A DNA stretch of 36,615 bases from SIG607 sp045646245 (GTDB lineage Bacteria; Bacillota; Clostridia; Oscillospirales; Acutalibacteraceae): contig JAZRKJ010000099.1 in NCBI GenBank assembly GCA_045646245.1, positions 1 through 36,615 on the forward strand, read 5' to 3'. Positions 1 to 5,911 of this stretch are shown one piece after another. Numbering within the stretch: the first letter of the stretch is position 1; each line of letters opens with the position of its first letter. The notes under the pieces are model-generated. The model was not told the origin of the DNA. It ran no database searches and saw only the letters and a list, made by a program, of their open reading frames with translations. The position numbers and the translations under genes are program-made.

Positions 1-105
1 ACCGAAAGTATGTCACCTATCAAAAAATATACCGGTAACTTAACTGTTAACTTTGTCTTTAAAAATGGATGCTGGACGGTTACGGGTGTGAATAGCGAAG
101 CGTAG
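1..105 (+). CDS. 3' end of an unidentified protein gene
   Basis: The first frame is open from the window edge to a TAG at 103-105 and encodes 34 residues ending in VTGVNSEA. The start lies outside the window. The peptide alternates polar and hydrophobic residues (for example NLTVNFVF and CWTVTGV), which would fit beta strands, but no family can be named from so short a piece. It reads in the same direction as the next gene, whose ribosome binding site lies about 65 bases downstream. An open frame of this length can occur by chance, so the call is moderate. Confidence 0.5.
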   Translation, partial: TESMSPIKKYTGNLTVNFVFKNGCWTVTGVNSEA

Positions 106-177
106 GATATGCGTAACACAGTGTTAGCTTCCTGCGTGTTATATATGTTTTGCGTAAAAATATTTATGGAGGAAACT

Positions 178-750
178 ATGTTTGAATTTATTATCGGCGG
201 AACAAAAGTAGAGATACATTGGATTGTGGCTATTTTGCAAATAGCAGCCATATACATAATCGTAACTGTTATTTCTTCTGTCAGAATTAAAAACGCACTA
301 AAGTCTTTCGTTAACGGTGTTACGGACGACAAACTTGTTAAAAAATGTAAAAGTATTAAGCAACAACACAGATTTCATACCAACAAAAACATATACAATT
401 TATTTTGTTGCGTACTGGCGGCGTTGTCTTTGGCAAGAGGCGAAAAGGAAGAGTATTTTTCTCACATAAATGACGTGAATGTAATTAGTAATGACACAAG
501 AAACAGGCTTTATATTCTTCTGCTGTCATACGTAACCGGTGGCGCATATACGTATTTTCTTAATGAGTGTAAGTCAATGTCGCCGGACAACGGCTATACA
601 GAAAGCACGATTTTACTTTTGTATAATAAATACGCGGTTGACGGAGATAAAGTGAAAAACTGCATAGAAAGTTCCGAATTTCATTTGAACAATCAGTTGG
701 TCAGAAAAGAGTTTGAAGAACTGTCTATAAAACTGGAAAACGTAAATTAG
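178..750 (+). CDS. Hypothetical membrane-anchored protein, 190 aa
   Basis: I do not recognise this family. The ATG at 178 is chosen because GGAGG lies at about 169-173 with good spacing; an in-frame ATG at 109 has no ribosome binding site. Residues about 14-36 form one strongly hydrophobic segment, followed by a basic stretch (VRIKNALK) and a mostly polar C-terminal region of about 150 residues that looks helical and is rich in Lys, Asn and Glu. The likely topology is one N-terminal membrane helix with a cytoplasmic tail. The next two genes also encode small membrane proteins on the same strand, suggesting a small accessory cluster of unknown role. Confidence 0.7.
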   Translation: MFEFIIGGTKVEIHWIVAILQIAAIYIIVTVISSVRIKNALKSFVNGVTDDKLVKKCKSIKQQHRFHTNKNIYNLFCCVLAALSLARGEKEEYFSHINDVNVISNDTRNRLYILLLSYVTGGAYTYFLNECKSMSPDNGYTESTILLLYNKYAVDGDKVKNCIESSEFHLNNQLVRKEFEELSIKLENVN

Positions 751-761
751 GGCAGGGGAAA

Positions 762-795
762 ACAGAGAACCGTGCTCTGTCTCTGCAATTTTGAA
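762..795 (+). terminator. Weak hairpin after the 190-aa gene
   Basis: ACAGAG (762-767) pairs with CTCTGT (775-780) around a seven-base loop and is followed by CTCTGCAATTTT. The outer GCAG/CTGC can extend the stem. The U tract is poor, so this is at best a weak terminator between the 190-aa and 103-aa genes. Confidence 0.3.
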
Positions 796-831
796 AACTA
801 CTAATTATTATTACAGAAAGAATGGTTTATA

Positions 832-1143
832 ATGAGTAATAACAAAGGCTACTGGGGAACAAAGTATAAGGATGTACTTTCGGGAACTTTGGTACTTTCG
901 GCAATATCAATTGCGTTGAGTGCGCTGTTGCTCTGCCTTGAAAATTATTTTATCAGCGATAATTCTAACTTTTATGCTTTTTTGAGTTTTTTGGTATCGG
1001 TTTATATAATAGTTATTTATTGTATCAATTATTATTTACTGATTAAAAAATACAGTTTTGTAGGCTCGGTGAAGAAATTTTTATACGGTTTTATTCCTTG
1101 TGTTACTGCGGTGATAATTGCGGTGTTTGCGGTGGTGAAATAA
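832..1143 (+). CDS. Small integral membrane protein, 103 aa
   Basis: No family recognised. The 103 residues contain three clear hydrophobic segments, at about residues 15-36 (LSGTLVLSAISIALSALLL), 46-68 and 83-101, separated by short charged stretches, so nearly the whole protein is membrane embedded. There is no obvious signal peptide and no catalytic motif. The ribosome binding site is weak (AGAAAGAATGG upstream of ATG 832). The stop at 1141-1143 is one base from the TTG start of the next gene, so the two are very likely co-transcribed and translationally coupled. Confidence 0.6.
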   Translation: MSNNKGYWGTKYKDVLSGTLVLSAISIALSALLLCLENYFISDNSNFYAFLSFLVSVYIIVIYCINYYLLIKKYSFVGSVKKFLYGFIPCVTAVIIAVFAVVK

Positions 1144-1144
1144 A

Positions 1145-1615
1145 TTGAAAAAGAAATTTAAAATAAGCTTCACTAATTCTAACAGAAGTCGGCTTTCATT
1201 TTGCATTATTGGATTGGCATTGTGTTCCTTGTTGTTTGTTCTCCTTTTCTTAAAAAATTTCATCGAGTATAATGAACCGCCTTATTTTATGCTGTTTCCT
1301 GTTGTGTTTTGCTCCTTTGGTATAATTATAATGTGCTTGTCTCTGAAAGGGACTGTTGTATTAACCGATGATGCTGTTAAAATCAATTACGGTTTGTCAT
1401 ACGTTAACAAAAAAATTGCGCTTGACAGCATTATTGAAGCGGGTTACGTTAAAGGCTATGAAAGTATTCCTGCCGGCGACCCTGCAAAAGGAGATAAAAG
1501 AACGGTTTTAAAAATTAAATACAATGATGCGGATTATAGTGAATCACAAGAAATATTTATATCGGTAGAACAACACAAAGAACTTTTAACGTTGATAGAG
1601 CAAAGAATACGTTGA
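1145..1615 (+). CDS. Membrane protein with bacterial PH-like domain, 156 aa
   Basis: This starts at a TTG at 1145, one base after the preceding stop; GGTGGTG just upstream can serve as ribosome binding site. Two membrane helices lie at about residues 19-36 and 47-65. The remaining 90 residues (from KGTVVLTDDAVKINYGL, then KIALDSIIEAGYV, ending in a helix before EQRIR) have the strand pattern and the terminal helix typical of bacterial PH-like domains found in small two-helix membrane proteins. Function is unknown. The domain assignment is by pattern only; a structural prediction would decide it. It probably forms a two-gene unit with the 103-aa membrane protein. Confidence 0.6.
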   Translation: MKKKFKISFTNSNRSRLSFCIIGLALCSLLFVLLFLKNFIEYNEPPYFMLFPVVFCSFGIIIMCLSLKGTVVLTDDAVKINYGLSYVNKKIALDSIIEAGYVKGYESIPAGDPAKGDKRTVLKIKYNDADYSESQEIFISVEQHKELLTLIEQRIR

Positions 1616-1635
1616 CACAAGGAGACGGCAAATAG

Positions 1636-1747
1636 TTGCTTCGCAAATGATGTTGTGTTAAACACAAATGATGTTACGGCTTTGCCGTAAACGATGTTGC
1701 CTGACGGCAAACGACAATCAGGGTACGGAAAATAGTTGCATTGCGAA
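1636..1747 (+). repeat. Tandem array of short hairpins linked by ATGATG/CGATG
   Basis: Successive short dyads stand head to tail: TTGC-ttc-GCAA (1636-1646), TTGTGT-taa-ACACAA (1653-1667), TTACGGC-ttt-GCCGTAA (1674-1690), TTGCC-tgac-GGCAA (1697-1710), then a decayed copy near TTGCATTGCGAA (1736-1747). The linkers are near constant (AAATGATG, AAATGATG, AAACGATG, AAACGAC). Arm sequences differ between units but stay complementary within each unit, as expected if the folded form is kept. There is no credible gene here. It resembles intergenic repeat or MITE-like families, though I cannot assign it to a named one. Confidence 0.6.
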
Positions 1748-1748
1748 T

Positions 1749-1868
1749 GACGAAAAAGCAGGTGTTTCTTCCGGATGTATGCCTTTTGAACAGGAAAACT
1801 CAAACGATACTTGCGTATGCTGCGGAAAGCCTGCAAAGAAAATGGTTTACCGGGGTAAAGCATACTAA
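1749..1868 (+). pseudogene. proS: 3' remnant of archaeal-type prolyl-tRNA synthetase gene
   Basis: The frame ending at the TAA at 1866-1868 encodes SSGCMPFEQE, a short gap, then CVCCGKPAKKMVYRGKAY. This matches the C-terminal zinc-binding domain of the archaeal/eukaryotic-type (type 3) prolyl-tRNA synthetases, which end in a conserved Cys-x-Cys-Cys-Gly motif and a terminal tyrosine; a Trp is usual where Arg occurs before GKAY. Only about 40 residues remain; the catalytic and anticodon domains are absent upstream, where the hairpin array begins instead. It is therefore a detached gene end, still followed by an intrinsic terminator. An intact proS presumably lies elsewhere. Confidence 0.75.
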
Positions 1869-1874
1869 AAAATG

Positions 1875-1908
1875 AAACTGTTGCAGAAATGCAGCAGTTT
1901 TATTTTTT
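1875..1908 (+). terminator. Intrinsic terminator carried with the proS remnant
   Basis: AAACTGTTGC (1875-1884) pairs with GCAGCAGTTT (1891-1900) with one G-U pair, loop AGAAAT, followed by TATTTTTT. It begins seven bases after the stop codon, where a proS terminator would be expected. Confidence 0.8.
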
Positions 1909-1909
1909 A

Positions 1910-1933
1910 GGGAAAGGGGAAAGGGGAACAGGG
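1910..1933 (+). other. G-quadruplex motif
   Basis: Four runs of three or four G (1910-1912, 1916-1919, 1923-1926, 1931-1933) are separated by loops of three or four bases (AAA, AAA, AACA). This satisfies the canonical intramolecular quadruplex pattern on the forward strand. It lies directly after the proS-remnant terminator. Confidence 0.55.
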
Positions 1934-1964
1934 AAAAGGTGTGTTTTTGAGTTTTTCCTTACAT

Positions 1965-1991
1965 TATATATATATACGCGTGTGCGCGCGT
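1965..1991. other. 27-base alternating pyrimidine-purine tract (Z-DNA prone)
   Basis: The sequence alternates without a break as six TA steps, CGCG, TGTG, then CGCGCG and a final T. The CG/TG-rich right half is the type of sequence that adopts left-handed DNA under negative supercoiling, and the TA half melts easily. It lies about 100 bp upstream of the S10 operon promoter. The stretch 1869-2380 has no gene; besides this it holds a terminator, a G-rich motif, the promoter and the S10 leader. Confidence 0.5.
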
Positions 1992-2088
1992 TAGGTTATA
2001 ATACAACCATTCGTCAAACTGCACAAAAAATAAGCCAAAAATTCTACAAAGTTTTACGTGAAAAATTTTAAGAAAAAACAAAAAATGC

Positions 2089-2117
2089 TTGTAATCCTGC
2101 TTGACTTGTGTTATCAT
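2089..2117 (+). promoter_or_regulatory. Promoter of the S10 ribosomal protein operon
   Basis: TTGTAA (2089-2094) and TATCAT (2112-2117) are separated by 17 bases, giving a sigma-A-type promoter with a predicted start near 2124. It is the only good candidate between the proS-remnant terminator and rpsJ. A TTGACT at 2101 is closer to consensus as a -35 box but has no -10 at proper spacing. Confidence 0.65.
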
Positions 2118-2123
2118 ACTTGG

Positions 2124-2380
2124 GTACGCGAGTGGCGTACTGTCATGCGATGATGCGGGAGGTGGCTGACGTCAGAGTCAGGAAATTTCCGCGGAGTATG
2201 TCCGATTTGAAACCGGGCGAAAGAATAACCTCAGACTATTAAGCGTAGTGGGATAACTTGCGAACCTGCTATGTATCCGGATTCACCTCAACCCCAGTGA
2301 TCCGGTTTTATAATGGGCCGTGATGAAACACACGGCACAGTGTGAGGTAGCCCGCCATACTAACAAGGAGGCGAACAAAA
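2124..2380 (+). promoter_or_regulatory. Structured 5' leader of the S10 operon
   Basis: About 250 untranslated bases precede rpsJ and contain successive hairpins: GTACGC/GCGTAC (2124-2140), CTGAC/GTCAG (2166-2181), a terminator-like CCGGATTCAC/GTGATCCGG stem (2277-2305) and GCCGTG/CACGGC (2317-2336). TGAGGT at 2343-2348 is complementary to two upstream ACCTCA copies (2228-2233 and 2285-2290), so alternative folds are possible. In E. coli the S10 leader is bound by L4 to repress its own operon; a comparable autoregulatory role here is inference. The strong ribosome binding site AAGGAGG follows at 2365-2371. Confidence 0.6.
2277..2310 (+). terminator. Possible attenuator in the S10 leader
   Basis: CCGGATTCAC (2277-2286, one bulged T) pairs with GTGATCCGG (2297-2305) across a ten-base loop and is followed by TTTTA. 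A GC-rich stem with a short U run inside a leader is the expected form of an attenuator. The U run is short, so termination would be partial. Confidence 0.45.
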
Positions 2381-2692
2381 ATGGCAGTAAAAGAAAAGAT
2401 TCGTATCAGAATCAAGGGTTACGACCACGCGCTTGTAGACCAGTCCGCAGAAAAGATTGTGGAAACCGCTAAACGTACAGGTGCAAGAGTATCGGGTCCT
2501 GTCCCGCTACCTACTGAAAAGGAAGTTGTAACCATCCTTCGTGCAGTTCACAAATATAAGGATTCCCGTGAACAGTTCGAAACCAGAACTCACAAAAGAC
2601 TCATTGACGTGATCAGACCTTCCAACAAAACTGTTGAAGCTTTGACCGGTCTTGAGCTTCCCGCCGGCGTTGAGATTGAAATTAAACTTTAA
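2381..2692 (+). CDS. rpsJ: 30S ribosomal protein S10 (uS10)
   Basis: The 103 residues match full-length S10. Family landmarks are KIRIRIKGYDHALVDQSAEKIV at the N-terminus (first strand and helix), then SGPVPLPTEKEVVTILR and the loop segment FETRTHKRLIDV that reaches into the 30S head. S10 sits in the head near the A site and, as NusE, also joins transcription antitermination complexes. It is the first gene of the superoperon, with an AAGGAGG ribosome binding site and the structured leader upstream. The 62-base spacer to rplC contains a small GTTGGG/CCCAAC hairpin at about 2714-2731. Confidence 0.98.
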   Translation: MAVKEKIRIRIKGYDHALVDQSAEKIVETAKRTGARVSGPVPLPTEKEVVTILRAVHKYKDSREQFETRTHKRLIDVIRPSNKTVEALTGLELPAGVEIEIKL

Positions 2693-2754
2693 TCTTCGCC
2701 GTCCGTGGTCACGTTGGGCAGCCCCCAACCAATAACTACAAGGAGGAAAATAAA

Positions 2755-3384
2755 ATGCAAAAAGGTATTGTAGGCAAAAAGCTTGGTATGACTCAGCTTT
2801 TTGACGCAAACGGAAACGTCATTCCGGTAACCGTAATTGAAGCAGGTCCCTGTGTCATTGCTCAGAAGAAAACGGTTGAAAACGACGGTTATGAAGCAGT
2901 ACAGGTAGGCTACGGCGACCTTAAAGCTTCTAAAGTAAACAGACCTATGAAGGGTCACTTCGCAAAAGGCGACGTTGCTCCGAAGAAAGTTCTTCGTGAG
3001 TTCCGCTTTGATGATATGAGCGCTATGAACGTTGGCGACATCATTAAAGCCGACATCTTCGCTGAAGGCGACGCAGTAGATGTAAGAGGTACTTCCAAAG
3101 GTAAAGGCTATGCCGGCGTTGTAAAGCGTTGGAACTTCAGCCGTCTTAAGGAATCTCACGGTACCGGCCCTGTACATCGTCACGGCGGTTCTTTGGGTGT
3201 TATCGACCCCGCTCGTGTTTTCAAGGGCAAGAAAATGGCTGGTCACTTAGGTAACGAACGTGTAACCGTTCAGAACTTAAGCGTAGTAAAAGTTGATGCT
3301 GAAAATAACATCATCGCCGTTAAGGGCGCCGTTCCCGGTCCCAAGGGCGGAATTGTTGTTCTTTTCGACAGCGTGAAAGCCTAA
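2755..3384 (+). CDS. rplC: 50S ribosomal protein L3 (uL3)
   Basis: The 209 residues are the normal bacterial L3 length. It starts QKGIVGKKLGMTQLFD and contains the conserved extension region VKRWNFSRLKESHGTGPVHRHGGSLG with the Gln/His-rich loop that approaches the peptidyl transferase centre, followed by KGKKMAGHLGNERVTVQNL. L3 binds near the 3' end of 23S rRNA and is one of the first proteins in 50S assembly. The ATG follows AAGGAGGAAAATAAA. The 19-base gap to rplD carries its own GGAGA site. Confidence 0.98.
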   Translation: MQKGIVGKKLGMTQLFDANGNVIPVTVIEAGPCVIAQKKTVENDGYEAVQVGYGDLKASKVNRPMKGHFAKGDVAPKKVLREFRFDDMSAMNVGDIIKADIFAEGDAVDVRGTSKGKGYAGVVKRWNFSRLKESHGTGPVHRHGGSLGVIDPARVFKGKKMAGHLGNERVTVQNLSVVKVDAENNIIAVKGAVPGPKGGIVVLFDSVKA

Positions 3385-3403
3385 GGGAAAGGAGAACTGA
3401 ATT

Positions 3404-4027
3404 ATGCCTAATGTAGCAGTATTAGATATGGCAGGCAAAAATGTGGGTGAAATCACATTAAGCGATGCCGTTTTCGCAATCAAGCCCAATGCAGTAGTTA
3501 TGCATCAGGCTGTTGTAAATTACCTCGCTAACCAGCGTCAGGGCACCCAGTCTACCTTAACCCGTTCCGAAGTTTCCGGCGGCGGCAAAAAGCCTTGGAG
3601 ACAAAAGGGTACCGGTCACGCTAGACAGGGCTCCACCAGAGCTCCTCAATGGACTCACGGTGGTATCGTACACGCTCCCAAGCCCCGCGATTACTCCTTC
3701 GAGCTTAATAAGAAGGTTAAGAGACTCGCGCTTAAATCTGCTTTGTCTGACAAAGTTCTTTCCGAAGACCTTATCGTTATTGATGAGTTTAAGTTAGAAA
3801 CTTACAAGACCAAGACTGTTGTTGATTGCCTTAAGGCTATCGAAGCAGGTAAGAAAACTCTTATCGTTCTCGAAGACAACAACAGCTTCGCAGTAAAGAG
3901 CTGTGCAAACATCCCCGGTGTTAAGACCGCTCAGGTAAACACCATCAACACTTACGATATTATCAACGCTGACACCTTAGTAATCGCTAAGGGCGCCGTT
4001 GCAAAAATTGAGGAGGTGTACGCATAA
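3404..4027 (+). CDS. rplD: 50S ribosomal protein L4 (uL4)
   Basis: At 207 residues this is full length. The basic extended loop that lines the exit tunnel is clear: LTRSEVSGGGKKPWRQKGTG, then HARQGSTRAPQWTHGGI. The C-terminal part (KTLIVLEDN to VNTINTYDIINADTLVI) is the conserved nucleotide-binding-like fold. In E. coli, L4 represses the S10 operon by binding the mRNA leader, so this protein is the first candidate ligand for the leader at 2124-2380. The stop overlaps the rplW start by one base (TAATG), so translation of the two is probably coupled. Confidence 0.98.
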   Translation: MPNVAVLDMAGKNVGEITLSDAVFAIKPNAVVMHQAVVNYLANQRQGTQSTLTRSEVSGGGKKPWRQKGTGHARQGSTRAPQWTHGGIVHAPKPRDYSFELNKKVKRLALKSALSDKVLSEDLIVIDEFKLETYKTKTVVDCLKAIEAGKKTLIVLEDNNSFAVKSCANIPGVKTAQVNTINTYDIINADTLVIAKGAVAKIEEVYA

Positions 4028-4320
4028 TGAAAACCGCACAGGATATCATTATTGCTCCGGTTATTACCGAAAAAAGCATGTCCGGCATTGCCGACAAGAA
4101 ATACACCTTCAAAGTAGCTAAAGATGCCAATAAGATTGAAATTGCAAAAGCAGTTGAAGAAATCTTTAAGGTTAAGGTTGCAAAGGTTAACACCATAAGC
4201 GTACGTGGTCAGGCTCGTCGTATGGGTCGTTATGAAGGCTACACCGCTTCTTGGAAAAAAGCAATCGTTACTTTGAAAGAGGATTCTAAGACTATCGAAT
4301 TCTTTGACGGTCTTATGTAA
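4027..4320 (+). CDS. rplW: 50S ribosomal protein L23 (uL23)
   Basis: The 97-residue protein has the L23 pattern: an N-terminal IIIAPVITEKSM segment, KYTFKVAKDANKIEIAKAVE, then KVAKVNTISVRGQARR and a final beta strand IVTLKEDSKTIEFF. L23 lies at the tunnel exit and is the docking site for trigger factor and the signal recognition particle. The start overlaps the rplD stop by one base. It is followed by an 88-base spacer with two hairpins, longer than most gaps in this operon. Confidence 0.98.
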   Translation: MKTAQDIIIAPVITEKSMSGIADKKYTFKVAKDANKIEIAKAVEEIFKVKVAKVNTISVRGQARRMGRYEGYTASWKKAIVTLKEDSKTIEFFDGLM

Positions 4321-4332
4321 TCTCAGTGCCTA

Positions 4333-4394
4333 GAAGCCAAAGAGCTTCAGGTGATGTATGAAACCGATATTCGGTTTCGCTAAGCCTAATTAGG
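4333..4394 (+). promoter_or_regulatory. Hairpins in the rplW-rplB spacer
   Basis: GAAGC/GCTTC (4333-4348) is followed by a strong GAAACCGA-TAT-TCGGTTTC hairpin (4360-4378) and a perfect ten-base palindrome CCTAATTAGG (4385-4394) that includes the first bases of the rplB ribosome binding site (TAGGAGAG). No U tract follows, so these are better read as processing or translational control elements than as a terminator. Confidence 0.4.
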
Positions 4395-4408
4395 AGAGTG
4401 AATTGAAA

Positions 4409-5242
4409 ATGGCAATAAAGCATTATAAGCCGACTACTCCGGGCCGCCGCGGTATGACCAGTATGGATTACTCCGTACTTTCCGACGTAAAGCCTGAGAG
4501 AAGCTTACTTGAGCCTTTAAAGAAAAATGCCGGCCGTAACAGCTATGGCCGCATCACCGTTCGCCATCGTGGCGGCGGAAACCGCAGAAAATACAGAGTT
4601 ATCGATTTCAAGAGAGACTTAACCGGAATTCCCGCAACTGTTCTTACTCTTGAATACGATCCTAACAGATCAGCATTTATCGCACTTGTACAGTACGATA
4701 ACGAAAAGAAGGAAAAGCGCTACATTATCGCTCCTATCGGTCTTAAGGTAGGCGACGTTATTGTAAGCGGCCCCGATGCTGACATCAAACCCGGTAACGC
4801 ACTTCCCCTTGCCAATATCCCTGTTGGTACCTTTATCCACAACGTTGAGCTTTATGCAGGTCGCGGCGCACAGCTTGCTCGTTCTGCAGGTAATATGGCT
4901 CAGCTTATGGCTAAGGAAAACGGAATGGCTCTTCTTCGTCTGCCTTCCGGCGAACTCAGAAACGTACCTGCAAACTGTATGGCTACCATCGGTCAGGTAA
5001 GTAACCCTGAGCACAGCAACATCAACTACGGTAAAGCCGGTCGTAAGCGTCACATGGGTTGGCGTCCCACTGTTCGCGGTTCTGTAATGAACCCCTGTGA
5101 TCACCCCCACGGTGGTGGTGAAGGCAGAGCACCTATCGGACGCTCCGGTCCTGTAACTCCTTGGGGCAAGCCTGCTCTGGGTTATAAGACTCGTAAGAAA
5201 CACAAATCGACCGATAAGTATATCGTAAAGCGTCGTAAGTAA
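4409..5242 (+). CDS. rplB: 50S ribosomal protein L2 (uL2)
   Basis: Starting at ATG 4409 gives MAIKHYKPTTPGRRGM and 277 residues, the usual L2 length; an in-frame TTG six bases earlier is less likely. The RNA-binding OB and SH3-like core (NSYGRITVRHRGGGNRRKYR) and the highly conserved C-terminal loop GSVMNPCDHPHGGGEGRAPIG, which reaches the peptidyl transferase centre, are intact, with the family histidine in HPHGGG. L2 is needed for subunit association. Rpl genes on both sides are in standard order. Confidence 0.98.
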   Translation: MAIKHYKPTTPGRRGMTSMDYSVLSDVKPERSLLEPLKKNAGRNSYGRITVRHRGGGNRRKYRVIDFKRDLTGIPATVLTLEYDPNRSAFIALVQYDNEKKEKRYIIAPIGLKVGDVIVSGPDADIKPGNALPLANIPVGTFIHNVELYAGRGAQLARSAGNMAQLMAKENGMALLRLPSGELRNVPANCMATIGQVSNPEHSNINYGKAGRKRHMGWRPTVRGSVMNPCDHPHGGGEGRAPIGRSGPVTPWGKPALGYKTRKKHKSTDKYIVKRRK

Positions 5243-5265
5243 GTCAGACGAAAGGAGATAAAATT

Positions 5266-5538
5266 ATGGGTAGAAGCGTAAAAAAGGGCCCCTATGTGCA
5301 GCCCGTTCTTATGAAAAGAGTTCAGGAGATGAACGCTGCCGGCGAAAAGAGAGTTCTTAAGACTTGGAGCCGTTCATCCACCATATTCCCCGATTTCGTC
5401 GGACACACCATCGCAGTACACGACGGTCGCAAACATGTTCCGGTATATGTTACTGAGGATATGGTAGGCCACAAACTCGGCGAGTTTGCTCCCACCAGAA
5501 CCTTCAAGGGTCATGCCGGTGCTAAGACCACAAAGTAA
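5266..5538 (+). CDS. rpsS: 30S ribosomal protein S19 (uS19)
   Basis: Ninety residues beginning GRSVKKGPYV and carrying KTWSRSSTIFPDFVGHTIAVHDGRKHVPVYVTEDMVGHKLGEFAPTRTF in pieces define S19. It lies in the 30S head, forms a tight pair with S13 (also encoded here) and contacts the A-site finger of the large subunit. The ATG follows AAAGGAGATAAAATT. The gap to rplV is 22 bases with an AAAGGAG site. Confidence 0.98.
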   Translation: MGRSVKKGPYVQPVLMKRVQEMNAAGEKRVLKTWSRSSTIFPDFVGHTIAVHDGRKHVPVYVTEDMVGHKLGEFAPTRTFKGHAGAKTTK

Positions 5539-5560
5539 GCGGCGAAAGGAGAGTTTAACT

Positions 5561-5899
5561 ATGGAAGCAAGAGCAATACTTAAATATGCTCGTATTTCAC
5601 CGCGTAAGGTGAAGATAGTGATGGATCTTATCCGCAATCAGGATGCAGATAAAGCTATGGCAATCTTAAAGTTCACTCCCAAGTCTGCTTGTGAGTATCT
5701 TGAAAAGTTGTTAGCTTCTGCTATCGCTAATGCAGAAAACAACCATCATATGGATGTTTCTAAGCTCTATGTAGCTGAATGTTTTGTTTGTCCCGGCCCG
5801 ACCTTAAAGCGTATCCGCCCGAAGGATCACGGCCGTGCTCACAGAATCTTAAAGAGAACATCACACATGACAATCGTTCTTAAAGAACGCGAGGATTAA
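5561..5899 (+). CDS. rplV: 50S ribosomal protein L22 (uL22)
   Basis: The start at ATG 5561 is chosen because the protein then opens MEARAILKYARISPRKVKIV as the family does and has AAAGGAGAG upstream; a longer in-frame reading would run back into rpsS. The 112-residue product carries the beta-hairpin region FVCPGPTLKRIRPKDHGRAHRILKR, whose tip lines the nascent-peptide tunnel next to L4. Mutations in this loop give macrolide resistance in many bacteria. Length is normal. Confidence 0.98.
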   Translation: MEARAILKYARISPRKVKIVMDLIRNQDADKAMAILKFTPKSACEYLEKLLASAIANAENNHHMDVSKLYVAECFVCPGPTLKRIRPKDHGRAHRILKRTSHMTIVLKERED

Positions 5900-5911
5900 G
5901 GAGGTTAGACT

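Noticed and set aside
109..177. Upstream ATG extending the 190-aa gene
   Set aside because: No ribosome binding site before 109, whereas GGAGG precedes the ATG at 178.
1636..1747. CRISPR array
   Set aside because: Units are about 20 bases, arms vary, there are no constant repeats separated by spacers, and no cas genes are nearby.
1889..2071. 60-codon forward frame through the G-rich and TA/CG tracts
   Set aside because: It has no ribosome binding site, begins inside the terminator hairpin and encodes low-complexity sequence with no similarity to a protein.
2101..2106. TTGACT as the S10 operon -35 box
   Set aside because: It is nearer consensus, but no -10 box lies 16-18 bases downstream; TTGTAA with TATCAT at 17 bases fits better.
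5486..5560. Extended N-terminus for L22
   Set aside because: The extension overlaps rpsS, and the family start MEARAI at 5561 has a good ribosome binding site.
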